The position numbers were made by a program, and so were the translations under genes. The notes below the pieces were generated by a model. It had not been told where the DNA came from and searched no databases. It saw nothing but the letters and a program-made list of their open reading frames with translations. From CAWAND01 sp963797485 (GTDB lineage: Bacteria > Chloroflexota > Anaerolineae > Anaerolineales > E44-bin32), in the NCBI GenBank assembly GCA_963797485.1, contig CAWCPF010000003.1, positions 1,178,001 through 1,242,000 of the forward strand: 64,000 nt of DNA, given 5' to 3'. This document shows, piece after piece, positions 53,411-61,989 of the stretch. Position 1 is the first letter of the stretch, and each line of letters starts with the position of its first letter.

Positions 53411-55729
53411 TCATTCCTCGACCACCTCAACCGGTGGTTGGGCATCCGGAGGTAGGTGCTCCGGAGGCGCCTCGCCCAGGCGGATCGTAGCGCGAGTTGC
53501 GTTCAGGGCCCGGCCAACCTCACGGGCGGTGGTCTCCAACACGGTCTGGATGTCAGGCGAACGCCGGACTTTGCTGGTGATCTCGTGGATCAGGCGCTCT
53601 CGCCGTGCCGCTTGCTGAACCTGTTCAAGCAAGCGTGCATTCTGCAGGGCTGTGGCCACCTGGCCGGCTACCGTCGAGAGCAGGGCTACGTCGTCTTCGC
53701 TGAACCGCCATTCACGACTCTTGTCCTGGGCCACCAGCACACCGATGGTCTGATTGCCGGCCAGCAACGGGACGCCCAGCCAGGACTTGATCGCCGGATC
53801 GTCAACCTGAACCCCCAGTTCGGCCGCCTGCCTCTGAAGGGAGTCGGTGATCACCAGTGGCTGTTGGCTCCGAATGACGTGCGACACGAGGCCTTGGCCG
53901 ATGTTCAATTCAGGCAGATCAACAGGCTCGAGCTGGTCCGTAGCATAGGGGAATGTGATGCGGCCATGGGCGGCATCGTACAGTGCCACCTGGACGTCGG
54001 TTTCTCCCATCACCTGGATGAGCTGACGCCCGACCATCCGCAACAGGCTGTCGACGCGCAGCAGCTGGGAGGCTGCCTGACTGACGCGGTTGACGGCTTC
54101 CAGCTCGGCCACACGTCGCTGCTCTTCGGCGTACTGGCGAGCGGTCTCCATGGCTAAGGCGGCCTGGCCGGCGACGGCCTCAATCAGGACGATGTCCTCT
54201 TGCGACCATGCCTCGTCGGTCTCGGGCTTGCGGGCGGCGATGGCGGCGATGGTCTCGCCACGGACCCGTACCGGCACCACGACTTCCCGCCGGTCTTCGG
54301 ATAGAGACGTTCGGCCCGTCCGCGAGGCCTTGTCCAGGCCCGTGAAAGGCGCCGGGGTGCCTTCCGGCTCGCCCGCCGCACCGAGATGAATGACCGAGGG
54401 CGTACCGGTCCGGGAGAAGCGCGTCCATGACTGCCGTGTTCGCTCCTGGACCTCGCCCTCCATTTCGTACAGCCGGGTCTTTTGCTCCTGGGACAGCCGG
54501 GCATGGTCAATGGCAAAGGCCAGGTCGCTGGCGATGGCTTCAACCAAACGGATATCGCTTTCGCCAAATGCCGATGTGCGCGAACTTTGGACATCGAGCG
54601 CCCCGATCAGACGCTGGCCGATCATGAGGGGGACGGCCATCTCGGAGCGCGTATCGGGCAGGGAGGGGTTTTTGAAGTAGAAAGGGTCTGCGGCCACATC
54701 CGGACTGACGCGCGGCATGCGGTTTGCGGTCACCCAGCCGACAATGCTGGCGCTGCCGACCGCCAGCTTGTGGCGGCGGGCGAGCAGACTGCGCCCAGCC
54801 GTTCCAGAGCTGGCGGCGAGCTCCGCCCAAGCACTGGTGTTGTCCAGCAGGAAAATCGAGACATGGTAGAAGTCGAAGCGGTCCCGGATGAGCTCAACGG
54901 CTTCGGTGAGCAAGCCCTCCGAACCCCGGGCTTCGGCACTTAGCTTGGCGATTTCAGCCGCCGCCTGAAGCTGGCGGCCCTGCCGTTCCAACTCGGATGT
55001 GCGCAACGATACATTGGCCTCCAACTCGTTGCGCTGAACATCGAGTTGGCGTGCCGTTTCTCCCTCGCGCGTGACCGACAATTCCAAACCCTGCAGCACC
55101 ATAGCCAGCGAACGTATCAGGATGAACCCCAGCAGGGCAAAGGCCGCCCCGCCGGCCAGCCAACCAAGCGGATCGGCGCTGGAGGCCGCCAGTCGGGAGG
55201 GGGCCGGCAGCACGCCGGACGATAGGGCAGCCCCGATCGCGGCCACGCCTACAAGGCTCAATCCCAGGGCGAGCCACCCCGACCTGGAGCCGAAAAGCAG
55301 ACTGGCGAGCACCAGGAACGCCATCAGGAACACCCGCCCGCTTCCGGGCAGGCCCGAGGCAAGCAACGAATCCAGTCCGATGCCCAGCGCGACGATCAGC
55401 AGGAGCAAAGCCCGCAGGTTGTACGGTATGATCCGCCGACCAAATGCCAGTAGCAGGACGAAACTGTATGCTACGGCAAATGCGACCACGCGGTTGGGCT
55501 GGCCGGCTCTAAGCGCCGCAATCGAGCCGGCGACAATCGCGGGCAGACCCAACACGGCGGCGGCGGTCGACAGACTGTTGAGCAGCCGCTCGCGCCAGCT
55601 CAGGACAGACTTGGACTGCGCAGGAGCGCGTCCAGCGGCTGGCTCCACGGGCACCGGCTCGGCTCGCAAATCGGCGTGTGTCGTTTCGGCGCTCGGGTCC
55701 GGGAACATGGGGTTTGCCTCACCGGCCAT
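53411..55729 (-). CDS. Multi-helix membrane protein with three GAF domains
   Basis: 772 residues in one unbroken frame. Residues 1-45 are a Pro/Ala-rich cytoplasmic tail. About six membrane helices follow (50-215, e.g. AVAYSFVLLLAFGRR, ALLLLIVALGIGLDSLLASG, WLALGLSLVGVAAIGAALS), then a coiled coil (LDVQRNELEANVSLRTSELE). GAF1 (about 255-420, RFDFYHVSIFLLDNTSAWA, LIGALDVQSSRTSAFGESD), a degenerate GAF2 (about 440-560) and GAF3 (about 580-740, TIGVLVAQDKSREWRFSEDD) complete it. No catalytic output domain is present. It overlaps the previous sensor by 11 bases. It probably binds small molecules and relays state to the kinase of the island. Confidence 0.85.
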   Translation of the reverse strand: MAGEANPMFPDPSAETTHADLRAEPVPVEPAAGRAPAQSKSVLSWRERLLNSLSTAAAVLGLPAIVAGSIAALRAGQPNRVVAFAVAYSFVLLLAFGRRIIPYNLRALLLLIVALGIGLDSLLASGLPGSGRVFLMAFLVLASLLFGSRSGWLALGLSLVGVAAIGAALSSGVLPAPSRLAASSADPLGWLAGGAAFALLGFILIRSLAMVLQGLELSVTREGETARQLDVQRNELEANVSLRTSELERQGRQLQAAAEIAKLSAEARGSEGLLTEAVELIRDRFDFYHVSIFLLDNTSAWAELAASSGTAGRSLLARRHKLAVGSASIVGWVTANRMPRVSPDVAADPFYFKNPSLPDTRSEMAVPLMIGQRLIGALDVQSSRTSAFGESDIRLVEAIASDLAFAIDHARLSQEQKTRLYEMEGEVQERTRQSWTRFSRTGTPSVIHLGAAGEPEGTPAPFTGLDKASRTGRTSLSEDRREVVVPVRVRGETIAAIAARKPETDEAWSQEDIVLIEAVAGQAALAMETARQYAEEQRRVAELEAVNRVSQAASQLLRVDSLLRMVGRQLIQVMGETDVQVALYDAAHGRITFPYATDQLEPVDLPELNIGQGLVSHVIRSQQPLVITDSLQRQAAELGVQVDDPAIKSWLGVPLLAGNQTIGVLVAQDKSREWRFSEDDVALLSTVAGQVATALQNARLLEQVQQAARRERLIHEITSKVRRSPDIQTVLETTAREVGRALNATRATIRLGEAPPEHLPPDAQPPVEVVEE

Positions 55730-57626
55730 TGCCGGGCTCCTCGAAGAAGAATCCCTGGCCTTCCGGGCTGTCCGAGGCGGTCAGGCGGATCATGATCTCG
55801 GGCTGGCCCAAGGCTCGGTGCAGGGATTGAGCGGCGGTGGAGAGTACCTGGTCAACGTCCAACAAGCCGCTCAACTGGCCGGTGACTTCACTGATGAGCC
55901 GAGAACGCTCGGCGGCTTCCATGGATACCTGGGCCAAGCGGGCGTTCTGAATGGCGGCGCTCAACTGGTCGGCCAGAGTTTGAAGGATCTCAAGGTCCTC
56001 AGTCTGGAAAGCTTCGCCCGACGTGCTCTGAACGTCGAGCGCGCCCAGGACGGTGCCGCCGACTTGCAGCGGAACCGCCAGTTCAGCCCGAGTTTCAGGC
56101 AGCAGCTCATTACGGAAGTGAACTGGATCGCCGCTGACCTCAGAGGCAATTCTCGGCTGGTTGTTGGCTGTGACCCAGCCGATCATGGATTGCGAACCCA
56201 CCGCCAGCCGATGGCCGCGGGCCTTGAGCGCTTGGCCGACCTCGCCGGTCGCCTCGCGGAATACGGCATCTTTGCCGTCCCGGCTGATCAGGAAGATCGA
56301 TACGTGATAGTAGCCAAAGCGCTCGCTGATCAAGTTGACGGCCTGGCGCAGCAGGTCATCCAGGGTGGGGATGGATGTGACGGCGCGAGCCACTTCGGCC
56401 GCCGTTCGAATCTGCTGGGTGCGCGACGTGACGCGGATCTCCAGAGTGGTGTAGATCTGGCTAAGCTCCTCGGCCATGCGGTTCAGGGACCCTGAAACCA
56501 GTCCGATCTCATCATCGCGGTCTTCCGGCACCCGATAGGTCCAGTCGCCTCGGGAAATCCGATGGGCGAACTCGGCCAGGCGTGCGAGCGGTCGGAGCAT
56601 GCGGCCGGTCGCCACGGCAATCACAATCAGGGACAGCGCCGCCGCCAGCACAACCGACGTGACGGTGAACGGGAGCAGGCTGTTCAGGTCGGCGAAGACG
56701 GTGGATTGGGGAACCTCGGTCACGACGGCCATGTTCCATCCCGGCACCCATTGAAACGCCGAAAGGACCGGAATGCCGTCGAAATTGGAGTATTCGACCG
56801 TGGCCGGCGAATTCTGTTTGGGAGACGTCGAAGATCGGGATCATGCCCCCTTCAACGGCCTCCGGAGTCAAGGCGTACAGGGTCAACCGGAAGATCTTGC
56901 TGGGGGGTATGGCCAGGTATGTGCTGCCGATCTCCTGGCGATACACGCCGCGCTGCTGCCAGTAGACCTGCAGCTGCTGCATCAATGTCCCCACCCGGGT
57001 GTCCAGATTGACCCCCACCAAGGCGGCATCGACTTCGGTCATTTGTCCGCTGCGGAGGGGGAGAGGGAAATCAGGGTCAGGCCGCCGGGGGCCAGAATTG
57101 GGTCGTCATACAGCGGATGGGTCCCGGGTTGATCGGCAGTCAGCATTCCCTCGGACAAAGCGGACAGGGACCCGCCCTCCCAAGCGGTGTTGGTGGCGGC
57201 CAGGATCGTCCCATCCGGCCGGGCGACGATCAAATCGCTGAACAGAGTTTGACCCTCGTTGGATTTGAGGTCGTTCAACTCGGTGCGGGTCAGCGTTCTG
57301 AGATCATCCAGGGGTTGGCCGGAAAGCGAGCCGTACAGCAGGCTGCCGACTTCGTCGCGCAACGTGCTTCGCTGGGCACCCAGCTGGAGGCGTTGCTCAC
57401 GGACCTGGGACCAACTCTGCAGGCTGCTGATCTGGCTGGCCGTCGCCGAACTGAGTTGGTTAGAGGCCTGGTCGCGGAGGATGGCGCGTGTCCGGAAGTA
57501 GACGGTGGTTCCCATCAATGCCAGGGGGATCACCATCAGGGGAAGAAGCACAAGGGCCAACTTTCGGCCCAGGCTGCTTCGCGTTCTCAGCGGTGCGCTT
57601 GTCTCACGCGTGGCGGATTGAAACAT
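55719..57626 (-). CDS. Cache-HAMP-GAF membrane sensor; two or three frameshifts
   Basis: About 634 residues after repair. Order: membrane helix (residues 24-46, LALVLLPLMVIPLALMGTTV), a double-Cache-like extracellular domain (about 50-320), a second helix (TVTSVVLAAALSLIVIAVA), HAMP (RMLRPLARLAEFAHRISRGD, EIGLVSGSLNRMAEEL) and one GAF domain (RFGYYHVSIFLISRDGKDA to TVLGALDVQSTSGEAF). One break, GAATTC 56809-56814, repairs to ...VSQTESPATVEYSNF. Another lies in 57031-57085, where two candidate hexamers (GACTTC, GAAATC) and a TCTC repeat leave the exact sequence uncertain. There is no methylation helix bundle or kinase domain. Confidence 0.78.
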
Positions 57627-57630
57627 AGGC

Positions 57631-58035
57631 CTATAACTCCCACACCTGATCGCCGTTGAGCAGGCTCTTCACCTGCTCGGGAAACCGATCTGGATCCAAA
57701 GGCTTTCCCAAGAAACCATCGAACCCGGCTGCGCGTGCTCGATCCATTTGTTCTTCGCTCGCGTAAGCCGTCACCGCCACGACCGGTAGGCTCATGAGCT
57801 TACTGGACGCCCGAATTTTCCGCAGCGCCTGGTAACCATCTTCATACGGCAGGCGGATGTCCATCAAGATCAAATCCACCCTGGGAAGCGTGTCGGCGTA
57901 CTCGACCACCTCGTACCCGGACGTCTTCCATTCGCAGTGCAGTCCCAAATACCCCAGCATGCGGGCCATGAGGACGAAATTCGAGACGTTGTCTTCGACG
58001 ATGAGGACCGTGGCGTCCTTGATTTCGGCGGTCAC
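57631..58035 (-). CDS. Stand-alone response-regulator receiver (second)
   Basis: A 134-residue single-domain receiver. Acidic pair in VLIVEDNVSNFVLMARML, phospho-acceptor Asp in VDLILMDIRLPYEDGYQAL, Thr in PVVAVTAYASEEQMDRA and Lys in GFLGKPLDPDRFPEQV are complete. There is no output domain, so it probably works by protein interaction (DivK/CheY-like). GTG 58035 is chosen because AAGGAG lies six bases upstream; an in-frame extension would overlap the first receiver gene. It ends four bases before the Cache-HAMP-GAF sensor. Confidence 0.9.
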   Translation of the reverse strand: MTAEIKDATVLIVEDNVSNFVLMARMLGYLGLHCEWKTSGYEVVEYADTLPRVDLILMDIRLPYEDGYQALRKIRASSKLMSLPVVAVTAYASEEQMDRARAAGFDGFLGKPLDPDRFPEQVKSLLNGDQVWEL

Positions 58036-58054
58036 AGCCGGTCTCCTTGACGGG

Positions 58055-58448
58055 TTACCCCCTCGGCTCCGTCTGTTGCAAGTAGCGTGCGATTTGCCCG
58101 GGAAAGGTGTCGACGTCGATGGGCTTTTGGATGTAACCGTCACATCCGGCCGCCATGGTTCGTTCTCGGTCCCCGTGCATGACATTGGCGGTCAGGGCCA
58201 CCACGGGTATGTCGTTTAAGCCGGCGTCGGCCTTCATGATCGACGCCAGGCTCAAACCGTCAAGCAAGGGCATGTTGATGTCGACCAGCACCAGATCGGG
58301 ACGCTGGCGTTGAGCCAGATCGAGTTCCATCAGAGGCGTTCCCGGCCTCAAGGACCTCAAAGCCTTCAGCCATCAAGACGCGTCGCACCAGTATCCGGTT
58401 CTCGGGGTTGTCCTCGATGTAAAGCACGGTCCCGAACGGCTGATCCAT
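58055..58448 (-). CDS. Stand-alone response-regulator receiver (first); split by a frameshift
   Basis: A single-domain receiver at the head of the island. The N-terminal part (TVLYIEDNPENRILVRRVLM) reads from ATG 58448. The rest (PDLVLVDINMPLLDGLSLA, PVVALTANVMHGDRE, GCDGYIQKPIDVDTF) is in the next frame. The break at GAGTTC 58322-58327 is repaired by removing one base to EAGNASDGLDLAQRQRPDL, giving 130 residues. The phosphorylation Asp, Thr and Lys are intact. It shares the operon with the second receiver 19 bases downstream. Confidence 0.87.
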
Positions 58449-58494
58449 GCCGGCTCCCGGTTAAACGTTAAAGAATTGGCGAATTTGACTTCAT

Positions 58495-58500
58495 ATTATA
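58495..58500 (-). promoter_or_regulatory. -10 box of the signalling island
   Basis: A perfect TATAAT on the minus strand, 46 bases upstream of the first receiver ATG, in the AT-rich gap after the glycosyltransferase gene. No convincing -35. It is the only evident promoter before the tightly spaced run of genes down to 44646. Confidence 0.45.
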
Positions 58501-58576
58501 TGCGATTTGTCAGGCTGGCCGCCTTACAAGTGCGTTTCCGCCCTGGCGGTTGGGGCAGCGGGGTTTCAGGCGGAGC

Positions 58577-60484
58577 TCAGGGATTAGCCTGTGTCGCCGT
58601 CCGGCGAAAAAGCATCAGCGCCGACCCCGGATCGCACGGGTTGGTGGGAGGCGATGGAGCGGCCTGGTCGTAAGCCAACGGGGTGAGTTGCCTTGCGATC
58701 CAGCCCGTGTAGGCGTCCTGCGACACCAGGACGTAGTCGGCCGACGCCAGCCAGTCTTCCGCCAATGCCTGATTCCAGTAGCCATTGCGGACCAGACTGG
58801 CCGCGTCACCCCCGTAGCGATAGGTGTAAATGCCGTTCAGCTGCGGCGGGTACAGTGAGGGACGGTCAAGGTACAAGAGCGGGACGGGGGATTGGTCGCC
58901 GCTCCAGTAGATGTGGGCGCCGGATGGGATCAGGCCTTTCAGGTAGGTTCCAGCGGCCTGCTCGGCCGCCACGACGTCGGCCCCGCAGTCGTAACCGTGA
59001 TAGCCGGAGCCGAACGCAAAGGTGGCCGATCCAATAGTAATGGCGGCCACGACGGCCAGGCCGCGATTGGCGGCGGTTGCCAAACCCGGGCCGCCCCGTC
59101 TGGCAGCCGCCCGTGCCGCCGAGCCCAGAATGATGAGCAACACCACGGCCACGCCTACGGCCTGGAGGGAATCCGCTGCTACCAGGCTGCTGTCCAGGCT
59201 CAGGCCAAACCTGCCCTGGATCATAGCCCCCGTCGGGGCGGTTCCTGGCAGCAGGTGGCCGCCGGAGAACCTGGGCAGCTGCCAGTCCATCAGCTGTTCG
59301 CTCAGCCGGTGGCCGAGCGAGAGGCCGAATGCCCAGGCCGCGGCAGCCAACAGGAGCAAACCGGCCCCACGCCGCCGCTGGCTGACAACCGGCAGCCAAT
59401 GCGCGCCGGCCATGGCGGCGATGATCAGCCCCAACGGGGAAAAGAATGCCAAATAATTCTTAAGGCAGAATGGGCAGTACGTCAGCCCGAGCGATGCCCA
59501 CGTGTGCAGCGCGAATAGGACCAGAAACAGGCCCGAAAGAAACGCCAGCGCCTTGAAATGTTGTCGAGCGTCATCATCCCGGCTCCGTCCGGGCCAGGCC
59601 AACCATGCCCATAGGACGCCGATCGTGGAGGCGAAATGCAGGCGCAGGCTGTCGACCAGGATGCCGAGTTTCGAGCCGAAGACGAGTTCCACCTGCCAGG
59701 CATCGCGCCCGCCCCCGGTGGCTCGAAAGGCATTCAAGAACGGGGTCGGCCCCGCCGGAAGCCATTTGGCCCATAGTTTGAGGATGCCGGGCAGGAAGAG
59801 GGCTTGGCCGACGAATAACACACCGCCCCCCGTGGCCAGCGCCAGATGACCCGCGCTCCGGCCATGAGCCCAATAGATGTATGCCACCAGCAGGATGACC
59901 ACGGGCAGCATGTTGATGCGGGTGAGGCCCATCACGGCCGCCAGCCCGGCCGCCAGGGTGGTATGCCAGATGCGCCGATCCGGGCCGACCCCCAAAGCCA
60001 CGCTCCATACCAACATGCAGGCGATCAAACCTTCCGAGATCGCCTGGCTGTAGATCTTGATCAGGCCGGCGTTGAGGGCCACGGTCCACACCGCTGCAGC
60101 CGCCCACCACGCGCCGGCCAGGCGCCGCGTGGCCAGCCACAGCCCGAGCAGCATAAGGCCTCCGGTCACGAGCGCGAAAGCCCGGCCAGCTGCCAGCCCG
60201 GGACCGGCCAGCGCCTGCACCAGCCCTGGGATCAAAAACGACAGGGGCATGTGGTTGGTCAATGGCCCAAAATCCTGGAAGGGCCAGTAGACGCCGCGCA
60301 CATAGAGCAGTCCCTTGACCAGGTACAGGCCCTCATCAATGACCGAGACCTGTCCGTGGGTATGCCCATAGGCCAACAGTCCGTAGACTCCCACGCCCAG
60401 CCCGGCGGCGAGCATAGCCGCGGGCTGGGAACGCAACCAGCGCCAGGCCGCATGCGGGCGATCAGTCCAGGCTGAAGCAGTCAT
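58577..60484 (-). CDS. GT-C family membrane glycosyltransferase (PMT/ArnT-like)
   Basis: A 635-residue polytopic protein with about eleven membrane helices in the first 490 residues and a soluble C-terminal domain (about 495-635). The first extracytoplasmic loop has the acidic motif VSVIDEGLYLVKG, typical of polyprenyl-phosphate-sugar-dependent GT-C enzymes, and FGPLTNHMPLSFLIPG follows. It would transfer a sugar outside the membrane to protein, lipid or polymer; the acceptor is unknown. ATG 60484 is used. It lies between the signalling island and tRNA-Gly, and its helices are Leu/Ala rich. Confidence 0.8.
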   Translation of the reverse strand: MTASAWTDRPHAAWRWLRSQPAAMLAAGLGVGVYGLLAYGHTHGQVSVIDEGLYLVKGLLYVRGVYWPFQDFGPLTNHMPLSFLIPGLVQALAGPGLAAGRAFALVTGGLMLLGLWLATRRLAGAWWAAAAVWTVALNAGLIKIYSQAISEGLIACMLVWSVALGVGPDRRIWHTTLAAGLAAVMGLTRINMLPVVILLVAYIYWAHGRSAGHLALATGGGVLFVGQALFLPGILKLWAKWLPAGPTPFLNAFRATGGGRDAWQVELVFGSKLGILVDSLRLHFASTIGVLWAWLAWPGRSRDDDARQHFKALAFLSGLFLVLFALHTWASLGLTYCPFCLKNYLAFFSPLGLIIAAMAGAHWLPVVSQRRRGAGLLLLAAAAWAFGLSLGHRLSEQLMDWQLPRFSGGHLLPGTAPTGAMIQGRFGLSLDSSLVAADSLQAVGVAVVLLIILGSAARAAARRGGPGLATAANRGLAVVAAITIGSATFAFGSGYHGYDCGADVVAAEQAAGTYLKGLIPSGAHIYWSGDQSPVPLLYLDRPSLYPPQLNGIYTYRYGGDAASLVRNGYWNQALAEDWLASADYVLVSQDAYTGWIARQLTPLAYDQAAPSPPTNPCDPGSALMLFRRTATQANP

Positions 60485-60509
60485 CGGTGGGCTGGCGTGC
60501 GTAGGCAGG

Positions 60510-60530
60510 AAAACGCCGCCCGAGGGCGGC
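60510..60530 (-). terminator. Candidate terminator after tRNA-Gly
   Basis: On the minus strand GCCGCC (60525-60530) and GGCGGC (60515-60520) form a 6-7 bp stem with a 4-base loop, then C and a TTTT run (A-tract 60510-60513). Confidence 0.6.
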
Positions 60531-60631
60531 TAGCAGACTGGTGAGCGTTCGCAGTAACTGGGGCCGCGGCCTTCGACGTCATGGGAACATCGACCTCGGC
60601 GGTCCTGTCAGGCAGACTGGCGTGGACAAGG

Positions 60632-60703
60632 AGCGGGTGAAGGGATTCGAACCCTCGAATGCTAGCTTGGGAAGCTAGTGCCTTACCGCTTGGCGACACC
60701 CGC
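60632..60703 (-). tRNA. tRNA-Gly (anticodon CCC)
   Basis: A complete cloverleaf on the minus strand. The 7-bp acceptor stem is GCGGGTG/CACCCGC, and the D arm closes with GCC/GGC. The anticodon stem CTAGC/GCTAG encloses loop TTCCCAA with anticodon CCC (60669-60671). The T arm contains GGTTCGAAT. The discriminator base is U, as is common for tRNA-Gly. CCA is not encoded. It decodes GGG. A minus TATAAT at 60730-60735 is a likely -10, about 27 bases upstream of the mature 5' end. Confidence 0.93.
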
Positions 60704-60780
60704 ATCGCGAGCAAAACTCGATCAAAGCCATTATACCGGCTCGAATTCGCGGCTGAGAAGTGGCCCACCCCCAGGCAGGG

Positions 60781-60798
60781 TTGTGAAAGTTGTCACAA
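60781..60798. promoter_or_regulatory. Rex-like palindrome between cinA and tRNA-Gly
   Basis: TTGTGAA-AGTT-GTCACAA, one mismatch to TTGTGAANNNNTTCACAA. It lies 15 bases beyond the cinA stop and about 45 bases upstream of the tRNA -10. Confidence 0.35.
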
Positions 60799-60813
60799 AC
60801 CGACCTGGCCCGG

Positions 60814-61989
60814 TCAGCCAGCCTGGGACGGCCGGAGCAAGCAGCGCCGGGCCCAATCGAGCGCCAGGCTGGAGGCGCGCTCAGACGCATTGACGCTCGA
60901 CCCACGTTGATGAAACGTCATCTCTTGGCTTGAATCAATGAACTGCAGAATGGCACGGGCCCGGCCCTCGGCCTCGTCTTGTCTGAGGAGCAATCCCAGG
61001 ACCACGTCACAACTGGCCTGCGCCATCAAATCGCGAAGAGCGGCCTCGAAGACTTCTTGCGGAGTTTCGGCCGATCGGACCACGCCCTGGGTGAAGTTGG
61101 CCCGCCTGGCTGACGCCAATCCGGCGGCGAGCATCCCGTCCGTGCCGACCTCGAGCGAACCCACCGTCCAGCCTCGAGCCGCGGCGGCTTCCAACAGCGC
61201 GCCCTCCAGCGTTTGCTGGCCGATTCCATAAACATCCTCGCCCAAGCGTTGCATCAGGTCGGCGACGACGGGCTCGAGCAGCGCCTCGGCGGCTTCTGCG
61301 GACGCGGCCCTGGCCGTCACGCGGATATCCACCCGGCCGGGATGGGCGGACACACCGACCGTAGGATTGGCCAGGCGCTCGAGATCGTCAATCAACTCAT
61401 CCAGCTTCGATTCCCCAAGACCAGCGGTTCGTATCAAGCCCGCCTTGAGCACCTCGGGCAGACCGAACTTCTCATGGATAAGAGGAATGACGGAGTGGTG
61501 GAGCAGATAGTTCATCTCGGCCGGAACCCCCGGCAGGCTGACCACGAGCGTCCCTTTGAACTCGACCCAGAGGGCCGGCGCCGTTCCGACCGGGTTCTCA
61601 ATAGCGGTCGCGCCCGCCGGCAGAAAGGCCTGGCGGCGATTGTTGTCGGCCGGCCGGGACCCGAAGCCTGCAAAGCGAAGCTTGATCTGCTCCCACAGCT
61701 CGGGAACGAACTCGAGCTCGGCGCCAATCGCCATGGCCACGGCCTCGCGGGTCGGATCATCGACGGTCGGGCCCAGTCCCCCGGTGGAAATCAGGACCTG
61801 GCAGGCGCCGCAGCGTTCGCGGATGAGCTGGGCGATGCGGCTGGCATTGTCCCCAACCGTGGCCGTGCGAAAGAGATTCACCCCTGCTTCGCGGAGCGCC
61901 CGCGCGATATCGGCGGTGTTGGTGTCCGTGATTTGACCCAACAGCAATTCGGTGCCTATGGTGAGGATTTCTGCCTCGGGTGAGGTCAT
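60814..61989 (-). CDS. cinA: CinA family protein (nicotinamide-nucleotide amidohydrolase related)
   Basis: A 391-residue protein. The N-terminal MoCF-like/COG1058 domain (residues 1-170) shows ILTIGTELLLGQITDTNTAD, ISTGGLGPTVDDPTREAVA and VSLPGVPAEMNYLL. The C-terminal CinA domain (about 250-380) resembles the PncC deamidase but with EVGTDGMLAAGLASA where active enzymes have SCTGG, so deamidase activity is doubtful. The N-terminal domain is related to ADP-ribose pyrophosphatase activity in other species. It overlaps the DAO-type gene by four bases (ATGA), so both belong to one operon. Confidence 0.88.
   Translation of the reverse strand: MTSPEAEILTIGTELLLGQITDTNTADIARALREAGVNLFRTATVGDNASRIAQLIRERCGACQVLISTGGLGPTVDDPTREAVAMAIGAELEFVPELWEQIKLRFAGFGSRPADNNRRQAFLPAGATAIENPVGTAPALWVEFKGTLVVSLPGVPAEMNYLLHHSVIPLIHEKFGLPEVLKAGLIRTAGLGESKLDELIDDLERLANPTVGVSAHPGRVDIRVTARAASAEAAEALLEPVVADLMQRLGEDVYGIGQQTLEGALLEAAAARGWTVGSLEVGTDGMLAAGLASARRANFTQGVVRSAETPQEVFEAALRDLMAQASCDVVLGLLLRQDEAEGRARAILQFIDSSQEMTFHQRGSSVNASERASSLALDWARRCLLRPSQAG

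Noticed and set aside
57039..57042. ATGA overlap read as a real boundary between two genes
   Set aside because: Both parts are halves of one Cache domain, and neither half alone forms a known protein.
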